Positions 25,129 through 33,339 of a stretch of 64,000 nt of DNA are shown here, piece by piece. The stretch covers positions 806,001 to 870,000 of the forward strand of contig NZ_UGOZ01000001.1 in NCBI RefSeq assembly GCF_900452865.1. Direction: 5' to 3'. Made by a program: the position numbers and the translations under genes. Every line of letters begins with the position of its first letter. The stretch's first letter is position 1. The stretch comes from Legionella taurinensis. GTDB lineage: Bacteria > Pseudomonadota > Gammaproteobacteria > Legionellales > Legionellaceae. The notes under the pieces are model-generated. The model saw only the letters and a program-made list of their open reading frames with translations. It was not told the origin of the DNA and did not search any database.

Positions 25129-25914
25129 ATGATGGTTAAAGAACTGATTGAACAAGGGGCTATTTCTTTTTCTGTAAAAATTCAAGCTATAAATTACGCA
25201 GAAAACCATCGCATCCTTGACGACGAGGTGCCGCATGCTGTCCCCCTTTTTTTAACCCGCCTTACTCGGTTTGAACTCCTGACCTGCGAGGAATTGAATG
25301 GTTTTTTTGCTGAACTGGCGGCTATTGAAAAACCTGATTCGGCCATGCACGATCTCGTCATTGGGCTGGTTAAAGCCATGGCCGTGAATTATTACCTGTC
25401 CATTGAACCCGCCATGATGGCGTTGATTCAACGAATAGAAACGACAATACAGCAGGGCTTGCCTCTACCGGTTATGAACGAGGATGAATGGCAGCGCTAC
25501 ACCCCCCTGTTAAATTATCTGCTGCTAACCCGGGAGCCTCGTCTGCAACTGGTTAACACCACCCCGACCATGGATTTTCCCGGGCAAACGCCTTACGCTA
25601 ATCAGATCATTCAGTATGATTTGGCTTTTGCTTTCAATGCGTTAGCGTTATGCCATGTTTTTTCAAGTCATGCCTCTTACCCTGATTGGGATTTGACGAA
25701 GCCGATTCTGCCGCCAGGCTTTAAAAAAACCACAAAAAGCATGACCAATGCGAACGAGTATTTTCCTTATAAAAAAATGTTCAAAATGCACGAAGGCCGC
25801 GTGGGCGATACCTTCTTTTATGCAACCAATGGCAAGAAGATCCTCTGTACTCAGCTCCAAAGCCGACGCCACTTTAAACCCGATGAAGGGAACAATCTGT
25901 CGTCTCACTCCTAA
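25129..25914 (+). CDS. unknown 261-aa protein
   Basis: Soluble protein with no signal peptide. Mostly helical in the first 150 residues (RLTRFELLTCEELNGFFAEL, HDLVIGLVKAMAVNYYLSIE), then a mixed C-terminal part ending in a basic/Asn-rich tail. TATAAT at 25096-25101 is a plausible -10. No ribosome-binding site is evident before ATGATG 25129. No family recognised; it has the look of a Legionella-specific orphan and could be an effector. Confidence 0.55.
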   Translation: MMVKELIEQGAISFSVKIQAINYAENHRILDDEVPHAVPLFLTRLTRFELLTCEELNGFFAELAAIEKPDSAMHDLVIGLVKAMAVNYYLSIEPAMMALIQRIETTIQQGLPLPVMNEDEWQRYTPLLNYLLLTREPRLQLVNTTPTMDFPGQTPYANQIIQYDLAFAFNALALCHVFSSHASYPDWDLTKPILPPGFKKTTKSMTNANEYFPYKKMFKMHEGRVGDTFFYATNGKKILCTQLQSRRHFKPDEGNNLSSHS

Positions 25915-25938
25915 TCGGACAGCGCATCTTGCAAACGT

Positions 25939-25959
25939 AAATGATAATCATTATCATTT
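25939..25959. promoter_or_regulatory. Fur box
   Basis: Perfect 10+1+10 inverted repeat, AAATGATAAT-C-ATTATCATTT, matching the 19-base Fur consensus (GATAATGATAATCATTATC family). It ends 25 bases before the start codon of the LbtU-like porin, where it would block transcription when iron is plentiful. Confidence 0.9.
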
Positions 25960-25984
25960 AATTTTATCCTGATTCTTTGCCTTG

Positions 25985-27043
25985 ATGTTGAAAAAACGTG
26001 CCTTGGGTGGCTTGTTTATCTTGTCCAGCTCAGCTGCCGCCTTGCCTCATCCTTTTGAAAATGAGCGATTCTCCTACCAGGGGCATGTGTTTTTTAATGT
26101 CAGTGATTCCGCGCTGGCAGGAGAACGTTATTTACTCAATCAACAATTATCCAATGTAAAGTTTGAGTCCGATTGGGCTTTCTGGGAAAAAAGCCAGATC
26201 AAAGGCTTGTTGATTTACAACACCCTGCCCACGCCAGTCACCCCTGAATTGTATTTTGAGCAACTTTACCTGGGTTTGCACGAGCCCGCTATGGCTTCGG
26301 TTTACGTCGATGCCGGCAGAAAATGGCTGCCTTTCGGCAGTTATAAAAATGACCTGATTTACAAGCCTTTGACTAAGGCCATGGGCCAGACGAATGAAGA
26401 CACCTTAGTCATGGCTTTTGATAACCGCCTTTATGGCAGTGTGTCCCTGTTTTCTCCTCATTCACGGGTTCGTTCCTCAACGCTTGATTATTATTACAAT
26501 CTCAATACGGGTTGGCACAATGAGTATTACGATGTGGGGTTCAGTTATCTCTATTCATTCGCTGAGAGCCAATTGTTTCAATACAACAAGGGATTTGGAG
26601 GTTACCTGTTTTCCACTATCAATAGCCATGTGCCGGGAGGAGCGGCTTATGTGAATTGGCATTATCGCGGCTATTCAACCTACCTGACCTTCGTTTCGGC
26701 TTTGCGGCGCTTTGATAGCAATGAACTTGCCTACCAGAACCAAGGGGCAGCACCCAAGGCCTTGAGCGTGCAAAGCGGGTATGAGTTCCAGGTAAGGACT
26801 GTTCCAGTCAAAGTCAGTGTTTTTTATGATCAATCCTTTCAGGCGCTGGCCTTGCAATTGCCCGAAAAACGAGCCGGAGTCGGTCTGGCTTTGTTTCCAA
26901 CGCCTTACCTCACCCTGCAGTTGCAATATTTTAAAGACTTGAATTACAAACAGTCCGTCATGGCTTCAGGCCTTGATCGGCCGGTCAGAGGCTACCGTGG
27001 CAATCGGGATACCTTCGCCTTACAGGCCATTGTGACTTTTTAA
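25985..27043 (+). CDS. LbtU-like siderophore porin, iron-regulated
   Basis: 352-aa outer-membrane beta-barrel with a signal peptide (KKRALGGLFILSSSAAALP) and a C-terminal aromatic residue (IVTF), as barrels require. Tyr/Phe-rich amphipathic strands run throughout, and the lead-in FSYQGHVFFNVSDS and DAGRKWLPFGSYKNDLIYKP match the LbtU family, the TonB-independent outer-membrane receptor for legiobactin in Legionella. The perfect Fur box directly upstream supports an iron-uptake role. No TonB box or plug domain is present. Whether it is LbtU itself or a paralogue cannot be told here; no lbtA/lbtB/lbtC genes are nearby. Confidence 0.78.
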   Translation: MLKKRALGGLFILSSSAAALPHPFENERFSYQGHVFFNVSDSALAGERYLLNQQLSNVKFESDWAFWEKSQIKGLLIYNTLPTPVTPELYFEQLYLGLHEPAMASVYVDAGRKWLPFGSYKNDLIYKPLTKAMGQTNEDTLVMAFDNRLYGSVSLFSPHSRVRSSTLDYYYNLNTGWHNEYYDVGFSYLYSFAESQLFQYNKGFGGYLFSTINSHVPGGAAYVNWHYRGYSTYLTFVSALRRFDSNELAYQNQGAAPKALSVQSGYEFQVRTVPVKVSVFYDQSFQALALQLPEKRAGVGLALFPTPYLTLQLQYFKDLNYKQSVMASGLDRPVRGYRGNRDTFALQAIVTF

Positions 27044-27060
27044 ATGGATGACGCGTGGTT

Positions 27061-27078
27061 CCCCCGCCTGCGCGGGGG
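27061..27078. terminator. GC-rich hairpin after the porin gene
   Basis: CCCCCGC-CTGC-GCGGGGG, a perfect 7-base stem with a 4-base loop, between the convergent porin and M4 protease genes. No T tract. The flanks (GGATGAC...GGATGACAG) resemble the short dispersed GC-hairpin elements seen between genes in many proteobacteria, so it may be such a repeat rather than a dedicated terminator. Confidence 0.4.
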
Positions 27079-27126
27079 AGGTGAAGACCGGGATGACAGA
27101 TAAAGCCGGGCAGATGAAGCGGATGC

Positions 27127-28794
27127 TTATACGCGGCATTGAGTGGTCATGACGCCCACTTGCGCAAAGGCCGTTTTAAAGGTTTTCAAATCCAGTTTCA
27201 AATCGTTAGCGGCATACAAAACACCGCAAGCCCCGTTTTTGAAATCAGTTGTTGGCGTCCAATAACGGGTGTTGGCGACGACCATGGCATGGTAGGCTTT
27301 TTTGATGCCGATTTTCTGCGATAACAGATAAAACGCTTTGTTGAACACGCCGCTGGCTGTATGCACAATGAAGCTTTGCTGATCCTGTGGATCCGAGATG
27401 CGTGATTTGGCAAAAGCCACCAGTTCAGGGTAACTGATTGCGCAATAGCTGCCGCTGCTGCGGGCAATTGTCTTATCAAGACAATCCGCAGAACTGCCAT
27501 CCGAAGAGGGATAATCCATAAAACGCAGCGCTTTACCAAAAGAATCCTTCACGACGGTCTCACCAATGCCCCAGGTCACTGCCGTGGGATTTAAATTGGT
27601 TTTGCTGAAAAGCAAGGGATTTTTTTCTAACAGGTAAGCGCGGGTCGCCTGACCGCCCATATCCGATAAGGATTCATTGAGCGCTCCGGGTTGATCATGG
27701 TATTCAAGGCCGGCGTGTTGCTCGGTAAAGCCATGGGTAACCTCATGCCCTGCGACATCAAGCGAAACCAAGGGATAAAAATCGGTGCCATCGCCAAACG
27801 ACATGGCCTGACCATCCCAGAAGGCATTGTCATACCCGTCACCGAAATGGACGCGCATCACGAGAGGTATCGCCTTGCCTTTGGTGTTTTGCAACGCATT
27901 GACCCCGTACCAGTCTTTGTACATGTCAATGATGGTGTGACCGAAATAATAAGCGTCATCCGTTGGCGAATAGGCGCCGTTCACGGTTTCTTCGATGTTG
28001 GCATTGCAGGGATATTGATGGGGAGTCATGATTTTGTCGTCCCAATCCCACTTGGAATTTAAATTAACCAACCGCACTTTCGAATCATCCATGATGCACG
28101 TGTCGCCGCGCTGAGTCACTTCCAATGCCGGCAGGCCGTCTTTACCGTACCAGTACTCATGAACTTTTTCATTCCCTCCAGGGCCGCTATCACCGTAGGT
28201 TTTGACATCGTTCCATTGACTCAAAACAGTGCCGGATTGGGCGTCAATGACGAAGGTCGGCTGCGCCGGCTTGTTGCTCTCGACAGTTTTAAAGGCAACC
28301 AGATAAACCAGACGGGGCGTATTGGGTTCTTCCATACGGATTTGCAATTCACTGCGAACGGGGTGGAGTTCACTGGTATGGGTGGTTTGATAGTCTTTTT
28401 TCGCGACAGCAATAGCCTGATTGGCACTGAGTGCGGGTTGCGTGTTTAAGTCTAATTCGTTAATCAACTGGCCGTTCACTTCGCCCTCGGCAGTGGCCGC
28501 TAGCGCGGCGGTGGTGGACTTGGCAACCATGACCTGGGCGCCAATCACCGGGATTCCTTTGTAGAGCTGTTGAAAACGGGTAATGGTTTTGTTGTTTTCT
28601 CGTGTTTGACTGATCTGTTGCAAGGCATTTTCTTGCGGCGCAATCTTTTTAGCTGCAGCGAGATGGGCTTGAGGCTGGATGAGGGAAAACGAGTTTAAAC
28701 TGGAAAGCGGGGCCTGATAAAGGTCTACGGCGTTACTCGCCATTAACACAGGGGAGGCAGTGCCAAGCGACAAAACGGCTATTTTTTTTAACAT
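27127..28794 (-). CDS. secreted zinc metalloprotease, M4 (thermolysin) family, ProA/Msp-like
   Basis: 555-aa preproprotein: signal peptide (MLKKIAVLSLGTASPVLMAS), FTP/PepSY propeptide (residues ~30-190, with FVIDAQSGTVLSQWND at its end), then the M4 catalytic domain. Zinc ligands are in DVAGHEVTHGFTEQ (HExxH) and the downstream Glu in GALNESLSDMG. Length and layout match ProA/Msp, the abundant type II-secreted protease of Legionella that degrades host proteins. Start ATG 28794 is chosen because the signal peptide begins there. Alone on its strand. Confidence 0.92.
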   Translation of the reverse strand: MLKKIAVLSLGTASPVLMASNAVDLYQAPLSSLNSFSLIQPQAHLAAAKKIAPQENALQQISQTRENNKTITRFQQLYKGIPVIGAQVMVAKSTTAALAATAEGEVNGQLINELDLNTQPALSANQAIAVAKKDYQTTHTSELHPVRSELQIRMEEPNTPRLVYLVAFKTVESNKPAQPTFVIDAQSGTVLSQWNDVKTYGDSGPGGNEKVHEYWYGKDGLPALEVTQRGDTCIMDDSKVRLVNLNSKWDWDDKIMTPHQYPCNANIEETVNGAYSPTDDAYYFGHTIIDMYKDWYGVNALQNTKGKAIPLVMRVHFGDGYDNAFWDGQAMSFGDGTDFYPLVSLDVAGHEVTHGFTEQHAGLEYHDQPGALNESLSDMGGQATRAYLLEKNPLLFSKTNLNPTAVTWGIGETVVKDSFGKALRFMDYPSSDGSSADCLDKTIARSSGSYCAISYPELVAFAKSRISDPQDQQSFIVHTASGVFNKAFYLLSQKIGIKKAYHAMVVANTRYWTPTTDFKNGACGVLYAANDLKLDLKTFKTAFAQVGVMTTQCRV

Positions 28795-28868
28795 ATCTAA
28801 ATCCAAATCAATAGTTAACGCGGTCATCATGGCATAAGGATGACCATGATGCAATAATGTTTGTCAGT

Positions 28869-29390
28869 CTACTCTGTGGAATAATGTTTACTGCCGGAAG
28901 ACAAAAGCTTGTTGGTGTAAGCAATGGCTAACGCGGAGACCAGCAGGGTAAGGTGAATGAGAACCTGCCACATAACCTTGTCGTTGGCCATCCTCGAGGG
29001 ATCGATGAATGTACGCAATAAATGAATGGATGAAATGCCGATTAACGCCAGGGCCAGTTTAATTTTCATAGCTCCTGCGTCAAGGTGATCCAGCCATTCC
29101 GGCTGATCAGGATGGGCATCCAGATCAAGACGCGAGATGAAGGTTTCATAACCGCCCATGACCACCATGATGAGCAGGTTGGCAATCATGACCACGTCAA
29201 TCAGGCTTAATACGCCGAGCATGATTTGATTGTCATCCACACCATTTAAATGGCTGATCAGATGGTAAAGCTCAGCAATAAAACGGTAGACATACGTGGC
29301 TAAAATAACAATGAGGCCAAGATACAGGGGCGCCTGAAGCCAGCGGCTCATAAAAATAAAGCGGCCCACGGCTTTCTTCAATGTGTTCAT
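28869..29390 (-). CDS. UPF0114 (YqhA-like) inner-membrane protein
   Basis: 173 aa with four hydrophobic helices. Family signatures are SRWLQAPLYLGLIV at the N-terminus, SLIDVVMIANLLIMVVMGGYETFIS, and LIGISSIHLLRTFI. Function unknown in all species. ATG 29390 gives the family's usual N-terminus; the in-frame ATG 29405 is the alternative. Confidence 0.88.
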   Translation of the reverse strand: MNTLKKAVGRFIFMSRWLQAPLYLGLIVILATYVYRFIAELYHLISHLNGVDDNQIMLGVLSLIDVVMIANLLIMVVMGGYETFISRLDLDAHPDQPEWLDHLDAGAMKIKLALALIGISSIHLLRTFIDPSRMANDKVMWQVLIHLTLLVSALAIAYTNKLLSSGSKHYSTE

Positions 29391-29528
29391 AAGGACAATA
29401 CCCATAGTAACTGATAAGGCCGTTATAGTACTGCCTTTAAACGGGGATTGACCAGTTTTTTAGTTAAAAATTAGAGCAGATACCGAATAACTGCTATCTT
29501 TTTATAAACAGGCCGTGAAGTGAAGATC

Positions 29529-30017
29529 ATGCACCAGATTACCCTGACCTATGATGAATCCATGGTTCGCAAAGCCATTTTCCGCTTTTGGAAAAGAACG
29601 GTTGGCCTGGTCTACCCGATTGCTCTGGTCATAATGACCCTGGTTTTTTTTATTCTGCTTTATCAGGGCAACCGTTCCTGGTGGATCGGGGCGTTGGGGG
29701 CGGCGCTCCTTCTCAGTTTTTTAATGATTTTAACGCTCTACCTGGTGCATTTTCGTAATGCCTGGCATAAATTCAGGGAAATGGGCTCGCCCGTGGCGTC
29801 ATTTATTGCGTCAGAAAACAGCGCAACAATCTCTTCCAGCGCCGGCAGCAGCACCTTTCCCTGGTCAGCCATTAAAGACGTGTGGCGTTATGATGACCTG
29901 TGGTTGCTCTTTTTTTCAAAGAGTCAATTCATTACGTTTCCAAGTGCGCAGGTCAGCGAAGACGTACAGCGCTACATCCTTCACCACATTCAACAGGCGG
30001 GCGGCCGCATTGATTAA
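29529..30017 (+). CDS. YcxB-like membrane protein
   Basis: 162 aa. Starts with a short strand (ITLTYDESMVRKAIFRFWKR), two adjacent hydrophobic helices (residues ~25-70), then a cytoplasmic PH-like part with SSSAGSSTFPWSAIKDVWRYDDLWLLFFSKSQFITFP, the pattern of the YcxB-like family. GTG 29520 is an alternative start. Function unknown. Convergent with pqiC, overlapping it by 4 bases. Confidence 0.72.
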   Translation: MHQITLTYDESMVRKAIFRFWKRTVGLVYPIALVIMTLVFFILLYQGNRSWWIGALGAALLLSFLMILTLYLVHFRNAWHKFREMGSPVASFIASENSATISSSAGSSTFPWSAIKDVWRYDDLWLLFFSKSQFITFPSAQVSEDVQRYILHHIQQAGGRID

Positions 30018-30589
30018 GCGCGGGGCAGGTGCCTGGCAATATCCCGGGTTAGCCGGGTCAGGTTATTGTTCATGCTGATGACCATGGTATTGGGGTTCAC
30101 CACAGACAGCTTTTCCGTGTAGGCTACCTTGTATTTTTTAAAGGGTTCTTCGCCTTTATAAATGACATATTCCGCCTGTAAAATGCTTTGCCCCTGAGCG
30201 GTCACCTTGTATTGGGAAATATCGACCTGCAATTGATAGTTGGGTTTGTATTTAATATCCCAGGGCGCCAGTTCAACAAGGGCGCCAGATAAAAAAGTGG
30301 ACAGATTGGTTTTAATGACCCGCTTCACATTGCCCCGGACCTCTTCTGCCCATTGAGAATCTTCCTGTAATTCACTGAGATTGGGTGTGTAATAAATACT
30401 TAATTGCGGTTTATCGAGGTAGTCCGGTACGCTGACCCGTTCAATCCCCAGCCTGACATGAATGTATTGATTGCTTTGAATCACCGGTGCTGAAACCGGA
30501 TTCAGTACATAATAGGACGGATCTTTACTGCGCGAACAGGCGGTAAGAATCAGACTTGCACTGAGGAGTAATCCTACGGCGCGCCTCAT
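30014..30589 (-). CDS. PqiC-type lipoprotein of an Mla/MCE lipid transporter
   Basis: 191-aa lipoprotein; the signal peptide ends in the lipobox LTAC. The mature part shows the ABC-transport auxiliary (PqiC/DUF330) pattern: YYVLNPVSAP near the N-terminus, then VSVPDYLDKPQLSIYY and WAEEVRGNVKRVIKTNLS. It would sit in the periplasm, anchored to the outer membrane, as partner of the MCE protein. Its ATG overlaps the MlaD stop by 4 bases (ATGA), indicating translational coupling. Confidence 0.85.
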   Translation of the reverse strand: MRRAVGLLLSASLILTACSRSKDPSYYVLNPVSAPVIQSNQYIHVRLGIERVSVPDYLDKPQLSIYYTPNLSELQEDSQWAEEVRGNVKRVIKTNLSTFLSGALVELAPWDIKYKPNYQLQVDISQYKVTAQGQSILQAEYVIYKGEEPFKKYKVAYTEKLSVVNPNTMVISMNNNLTRLTRDIARHLPRA

Positions 30590-31347
30590 GATTTACCCCG
30601 CAGCAGGGATTCCGGGTGGCGGGAAAGGAAATCGCTTAAGTTGCGGACGGAATAAGCGGCCTTGGCTACTTCCCTCATGCTTTCATTAAAGTAGACAAAG
30701 GTACCCGGCATGCGTTCGGAGATGGCAATGGCTAATTTATCAATACTGGCCGCCATGTCTTTAATGGCGACAATGGTGTCTTTGAATTCTTTGGAGCGAA
30801 TTAAATTGCTGATGTCGCGTAAGGTTTTCCGTGCCGCGCGCAGGGTATCATTGGCTGTCATGTCGTCTTCGTTAGACGTTTCGGTTGGGAACATGGAATA
30901 GCCGTGGAAGGTTCGAATCAATGGGGTTGTTCTTTGTTTGTTTTCGGAAGGCACCAACTCGATGCTGGCTGTGCCGGTGAGAATATTGGGTGCGGTAATT
31001 GTCGCCACGATGCCGTTATCAATCAGAATTTGAATGGGGTTGTCTTTCTGGACGAAGGATTTTTCGACGAAAAACTCAACATAGACTGGAATGGCCACAT
31101 TGGATTTTGATTTATTCGCAGTCAACTCGATGCGTTTGACTTCACCGATTTTAACGCCGCGGTAGGTGATGGGGGAGGTCACATTCAAGCCGTTTAAGGA
31201 GCCTTTGAAAAACATGGTATAGGTCTCAACTTTACCATGCATGTATTCTTTGTACATAAAAACCAGACTCAGCGCGGCAAGCACGATCGCGCCAAAAATA
31301 AATACACCAATTCCTATGTAGATGCGTTCCTGACGTTCCCTGGGCAT
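30586..31347 (-). CDS. MCE-domain (MlaD-type) substrate-binding protein
   Basis: 253 aa. One N-terminal membrane anchor (IGIGVFIFGAIVLAALSLVFM) followed by an MCE domain (YTMFFKGSLNGLNVTSPITYRGVKIGEV) and a helical tail that would form the hydrophobic lipid channel. Part of an inner-membrane complex that moves phospholipids between membranes. Operon order is permease, MCE protein, lipoprotein. Confidence 0.9.
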   Translation of the reverse strand: MPRERQERIYIGIGVFIFGAIVLAALSLVFMYKEYMHGKVETYTMFFKGSLNGLNVTSPITYRGVKIGEVKRIELTANKSKSNVAIPVYVEFFVEKSFVQKDNPIQILIDNGIVATITAPNILTGTASIELVPSENKQRTTPLIRTFHGYSMFPTETSNEDDMTANDTLRAARKTLRDISNLIRSKEFKDTIVAIKDMAASIDKLAIAISERMPGTFVYFNESMREVAKAAYSVRNLSDFLSRHPESLLRGKS

Positions 31348-31365
31348 TCTATTCCTTACCGGTGG

Positions 31366-32121
31366 CTATGAGAGATATAATTTCAATATGACGCTGACAA
31401 TAATTAACCAAAACAACCCGCGTGTAATGATGCGTGACACCGCTTTCCTCGTAGGCAATATTCGATTGGCCACATCATAATAATAATAACCTGCGGTGAA
31501 ACTGGCAATGGTTGCATAGAGGATAGTCTTGCAGAGCGAATTCAGTAAATCAGCCAGAGTAATGACATCGCCTAAACGGATTAAATACTCATTGATATCC
31601 GCCTTGAGGTAATAATAGAAGGTTAAGTAAATGCTGGTTAAAAATCCTAACGAGACATAGGTATACAGCAGCAGAGCCGTGACATTGAATCCGGCGACAA
31701 GAGGAATGATGTTTTCAAGCAACACTTTTTGCGGATCTTCATGAAGGCTTGGGTGATAAAAATCAATGAGGTTTAAACCGCACTGAGTACACAGAACAAA
31801 GCCAATGGTTAGCGGGGCGAAATCATGAATGACGGTATTCTGGGCAATCAGCATGCCTTGATGCTGAAGGTTATACGAGGCGAGCATGTAATGAATACTG
31901 ACGGCGAGGGAGGTGCCCATCAACATGCTGACAAACAGCAGGGGGATTACCACCCAGGTTCCGGCTCGCAAGGTGGCAATAAAGGATTCGCGCCAGGCGA
32001 TGGCGTTCCAGTTACACAGCAGGCTATAAAAAAAATGACCAAAAAACACAAAGAAGAAAACGGTGGATTGCAATAAGGCACCTGCTTTTTCGCCCGTGCG
32101 TTGAAATAGAATCAATGCCAT
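31366..32121 (-). CDS. MlaE-type ABC lipid-transport permease
   Basis: 251 aa with five to six hydrophobic helices. MlaE signatures include the amphipathic N-terminal helix, FIATLRAGTWVVIPLLFVSMLMGTSLAV and the conserved ARLIAPLT-like region (VIHDFAPLTIGFVLC). First gene of the three-gene cluster. The matching ATPase (MlaF) is not adjacent: the next gene upstream is an unrelated membrane protein. Confidence 0.85.
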   Translation of the reverse strand: MALILFQRTGEKAGALLQSTVFFFVFFGHFFYSLLCNWNAIAWRESFIATLRAGTWVVIPLLFVSMLMGTSLAVSIHYMLASYNLQHQGMLIAQNTVIHDFAPLTIGFVLCTQCGLNLIDFYHPSLHEDPQKVLLENIIPLVAGFNVTALLLYTYVSLGFLTSIYLTFYYYLKADINEYLIRLGDVITLADLLNSLCKTILYATIASFTAGYYYYDVANRILPTRKAVSRIITRGLFWLIIVSVILKLYLS

Positions 32122-32263
32122 AGAACCCCTTGATTATCCTTAATCCGCAAACTAACACACCCATAGTACACGTGAGTGCTTGATTATTCAAAGGAACATC
32201 CAAACCCTTTCCGGAAGGAGCAGGGACAGACGACGTCATCGGTTGGAGTTAAAACCGGTTTGC

Positions 32264-33223
32264 CTAGCGATAGGAGCCTATGGTCAACGGGAGCGGCAAT
32301 TTTTCTGGTTCCTTTTTTTCCTCCTCGGGCTTAAAAAAGGCATTGTCCTTGACCGCGGTCAAGGTGAACAGGAATTTACTTCGGGTGGAGACGCTGTTTA
32401 CGCCGAGCGCGCCCTTAGACTGTATTTCGTTGGGTGAAACAAGTTCAATGTCCCGGTTATGAATGGCCTCGCAGACGGCGGCTTTTTTTTCCACAATGGT
32501 GGTGAGGCATTTTTTTTGGTATTTAGAGTAATCATCGGCCTTTATTGATTGATAATAATGGTAGCCTAAATAGAGACTGATGAAACCCGCGATGCCAATC
32601 CCAATGAGAAAACCGGCCGGTCCAATCGTCAATCCCGCGACGGCGGCCGCTTCAAACGCGGTTAAAACTGCATTGACCCCGAGAAAATAAGTACCGAATA
32701 AGGTCGTGCAGATTAACGCGGTGGTATTTACCGCGTCGCGGACAAGCAGGGCACGGTTTTTGTTGATGTACTCAGGGATTCGTCGTGTCTTTACAGCCAA
32801 GCCGTTTCGTTCAAGCAGAAGATCGGCTGTTTTGTTTTTTAACGCATAGAGACAGCAATATTTTTGATTTTTAAGTTCGTCTCGATGCAACTCTTTGTAA
32901 TTGGCATAAATAAACAGTCCGCCCATTAAGAGAGAGAGCAAGGCCATAATGCTCGTACTTATCAATAGGGAAAGAACCCCCAGGGTCACGACGCCAATAA
33001 CGCTCCATAATAAGATCAGAGGGTAGCTTGAGGAATCGGTCAGGGGGAGGGATATGGCCTGCAGCAGTTTATTCTTACGACGCATTTTCGGAGCGATTCT
33101 GTGCCCGTAGGCAATCAGGGCATCGACGGTTCCCTCGTCCAGAAACTCGTACAGGTCATTTAACCTGTTCGAATTTAATAGTTGCCGCAACTCACTGTTA
33201 TTTAATTGATTTAATTCCGACAT
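32264..33223 (-). CDS. unknown membrane protein, 319 aa, effector-like
   Basis: N-terminal ~60 residues are polar and Asn/Leu-rich (ELNQLNNSELRQLLNSNRLN), followed by two hydrophobic hairpins (residues ~65-105 and ~165-225, the second Gly/Ala-rich) separated by a basic cytoplasmic loop, and an acidic/proline tail (EEEKKEPEKLPLPL). Paired hydrophobic hairpins and a Glu-rich C-terminus are common in Dot/Icm effectors that insert into host membranes. No family recognised. Starts at ATG 33223; a -35/-10 pair precedes it. Confidence 0.6.
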   Translation of the reverse strand: MSELNQLNNSELRQLLNSNRLNDLYEFLDEGTVDALIAYGHRIAPKMRRKNKLLQAISLPLTDSSSYPLILLWSVIGVVTLGVLSLLISTSIMALLSLLMGGLFIYANYKELHRDELKNQKYCCLYALKNKTADLLLERNGLAVKTRRIPEYINKNRALLVRDAVNTTALICTTLFGTYFLGVNAVLTAFEAAAVAGLTIGPAGFLIGIGIAGFISLYLGYHYYQSIKADDYSKYQKKCLTTIVEKKAAVCEAIHNRDIELVSPNEIQSKGALGVNSVSTRSKFLFTLTAVKDNAFFKPEEEKKEPEKLPLPLTIGSYR

Positions 33224-33264
33224 GGTTATCAATTAACCATCAAGGTCATGTAAGAGGCTTTGCC

Positions 33265-33293
33265 ATTATTCAGTATTTGACTGGTCATTTCAA
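33265..33293 (-). promoter_or_regulatory. promoter of the 319-aa membrane protein gene
   Basis: On the minus strand TTGAAA (33288-33293), 17-base spacer, AATAAT (33265-33270), 42 bases upstream of ATG 33223. Confidence 0.5.
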
Positions 33294-33339
33294 TAGATAA
33301 AGAGGGACGGGGAACCGCCTGGCGCGGTTCCCTTCTGAT

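Noticed and set aside
33181..33225. Third TTAA pair resembling a PmrA box
   Set aside because: The TTAA cores are 9 bases apart, not 11, and lie at the start of the coding sequence itself.
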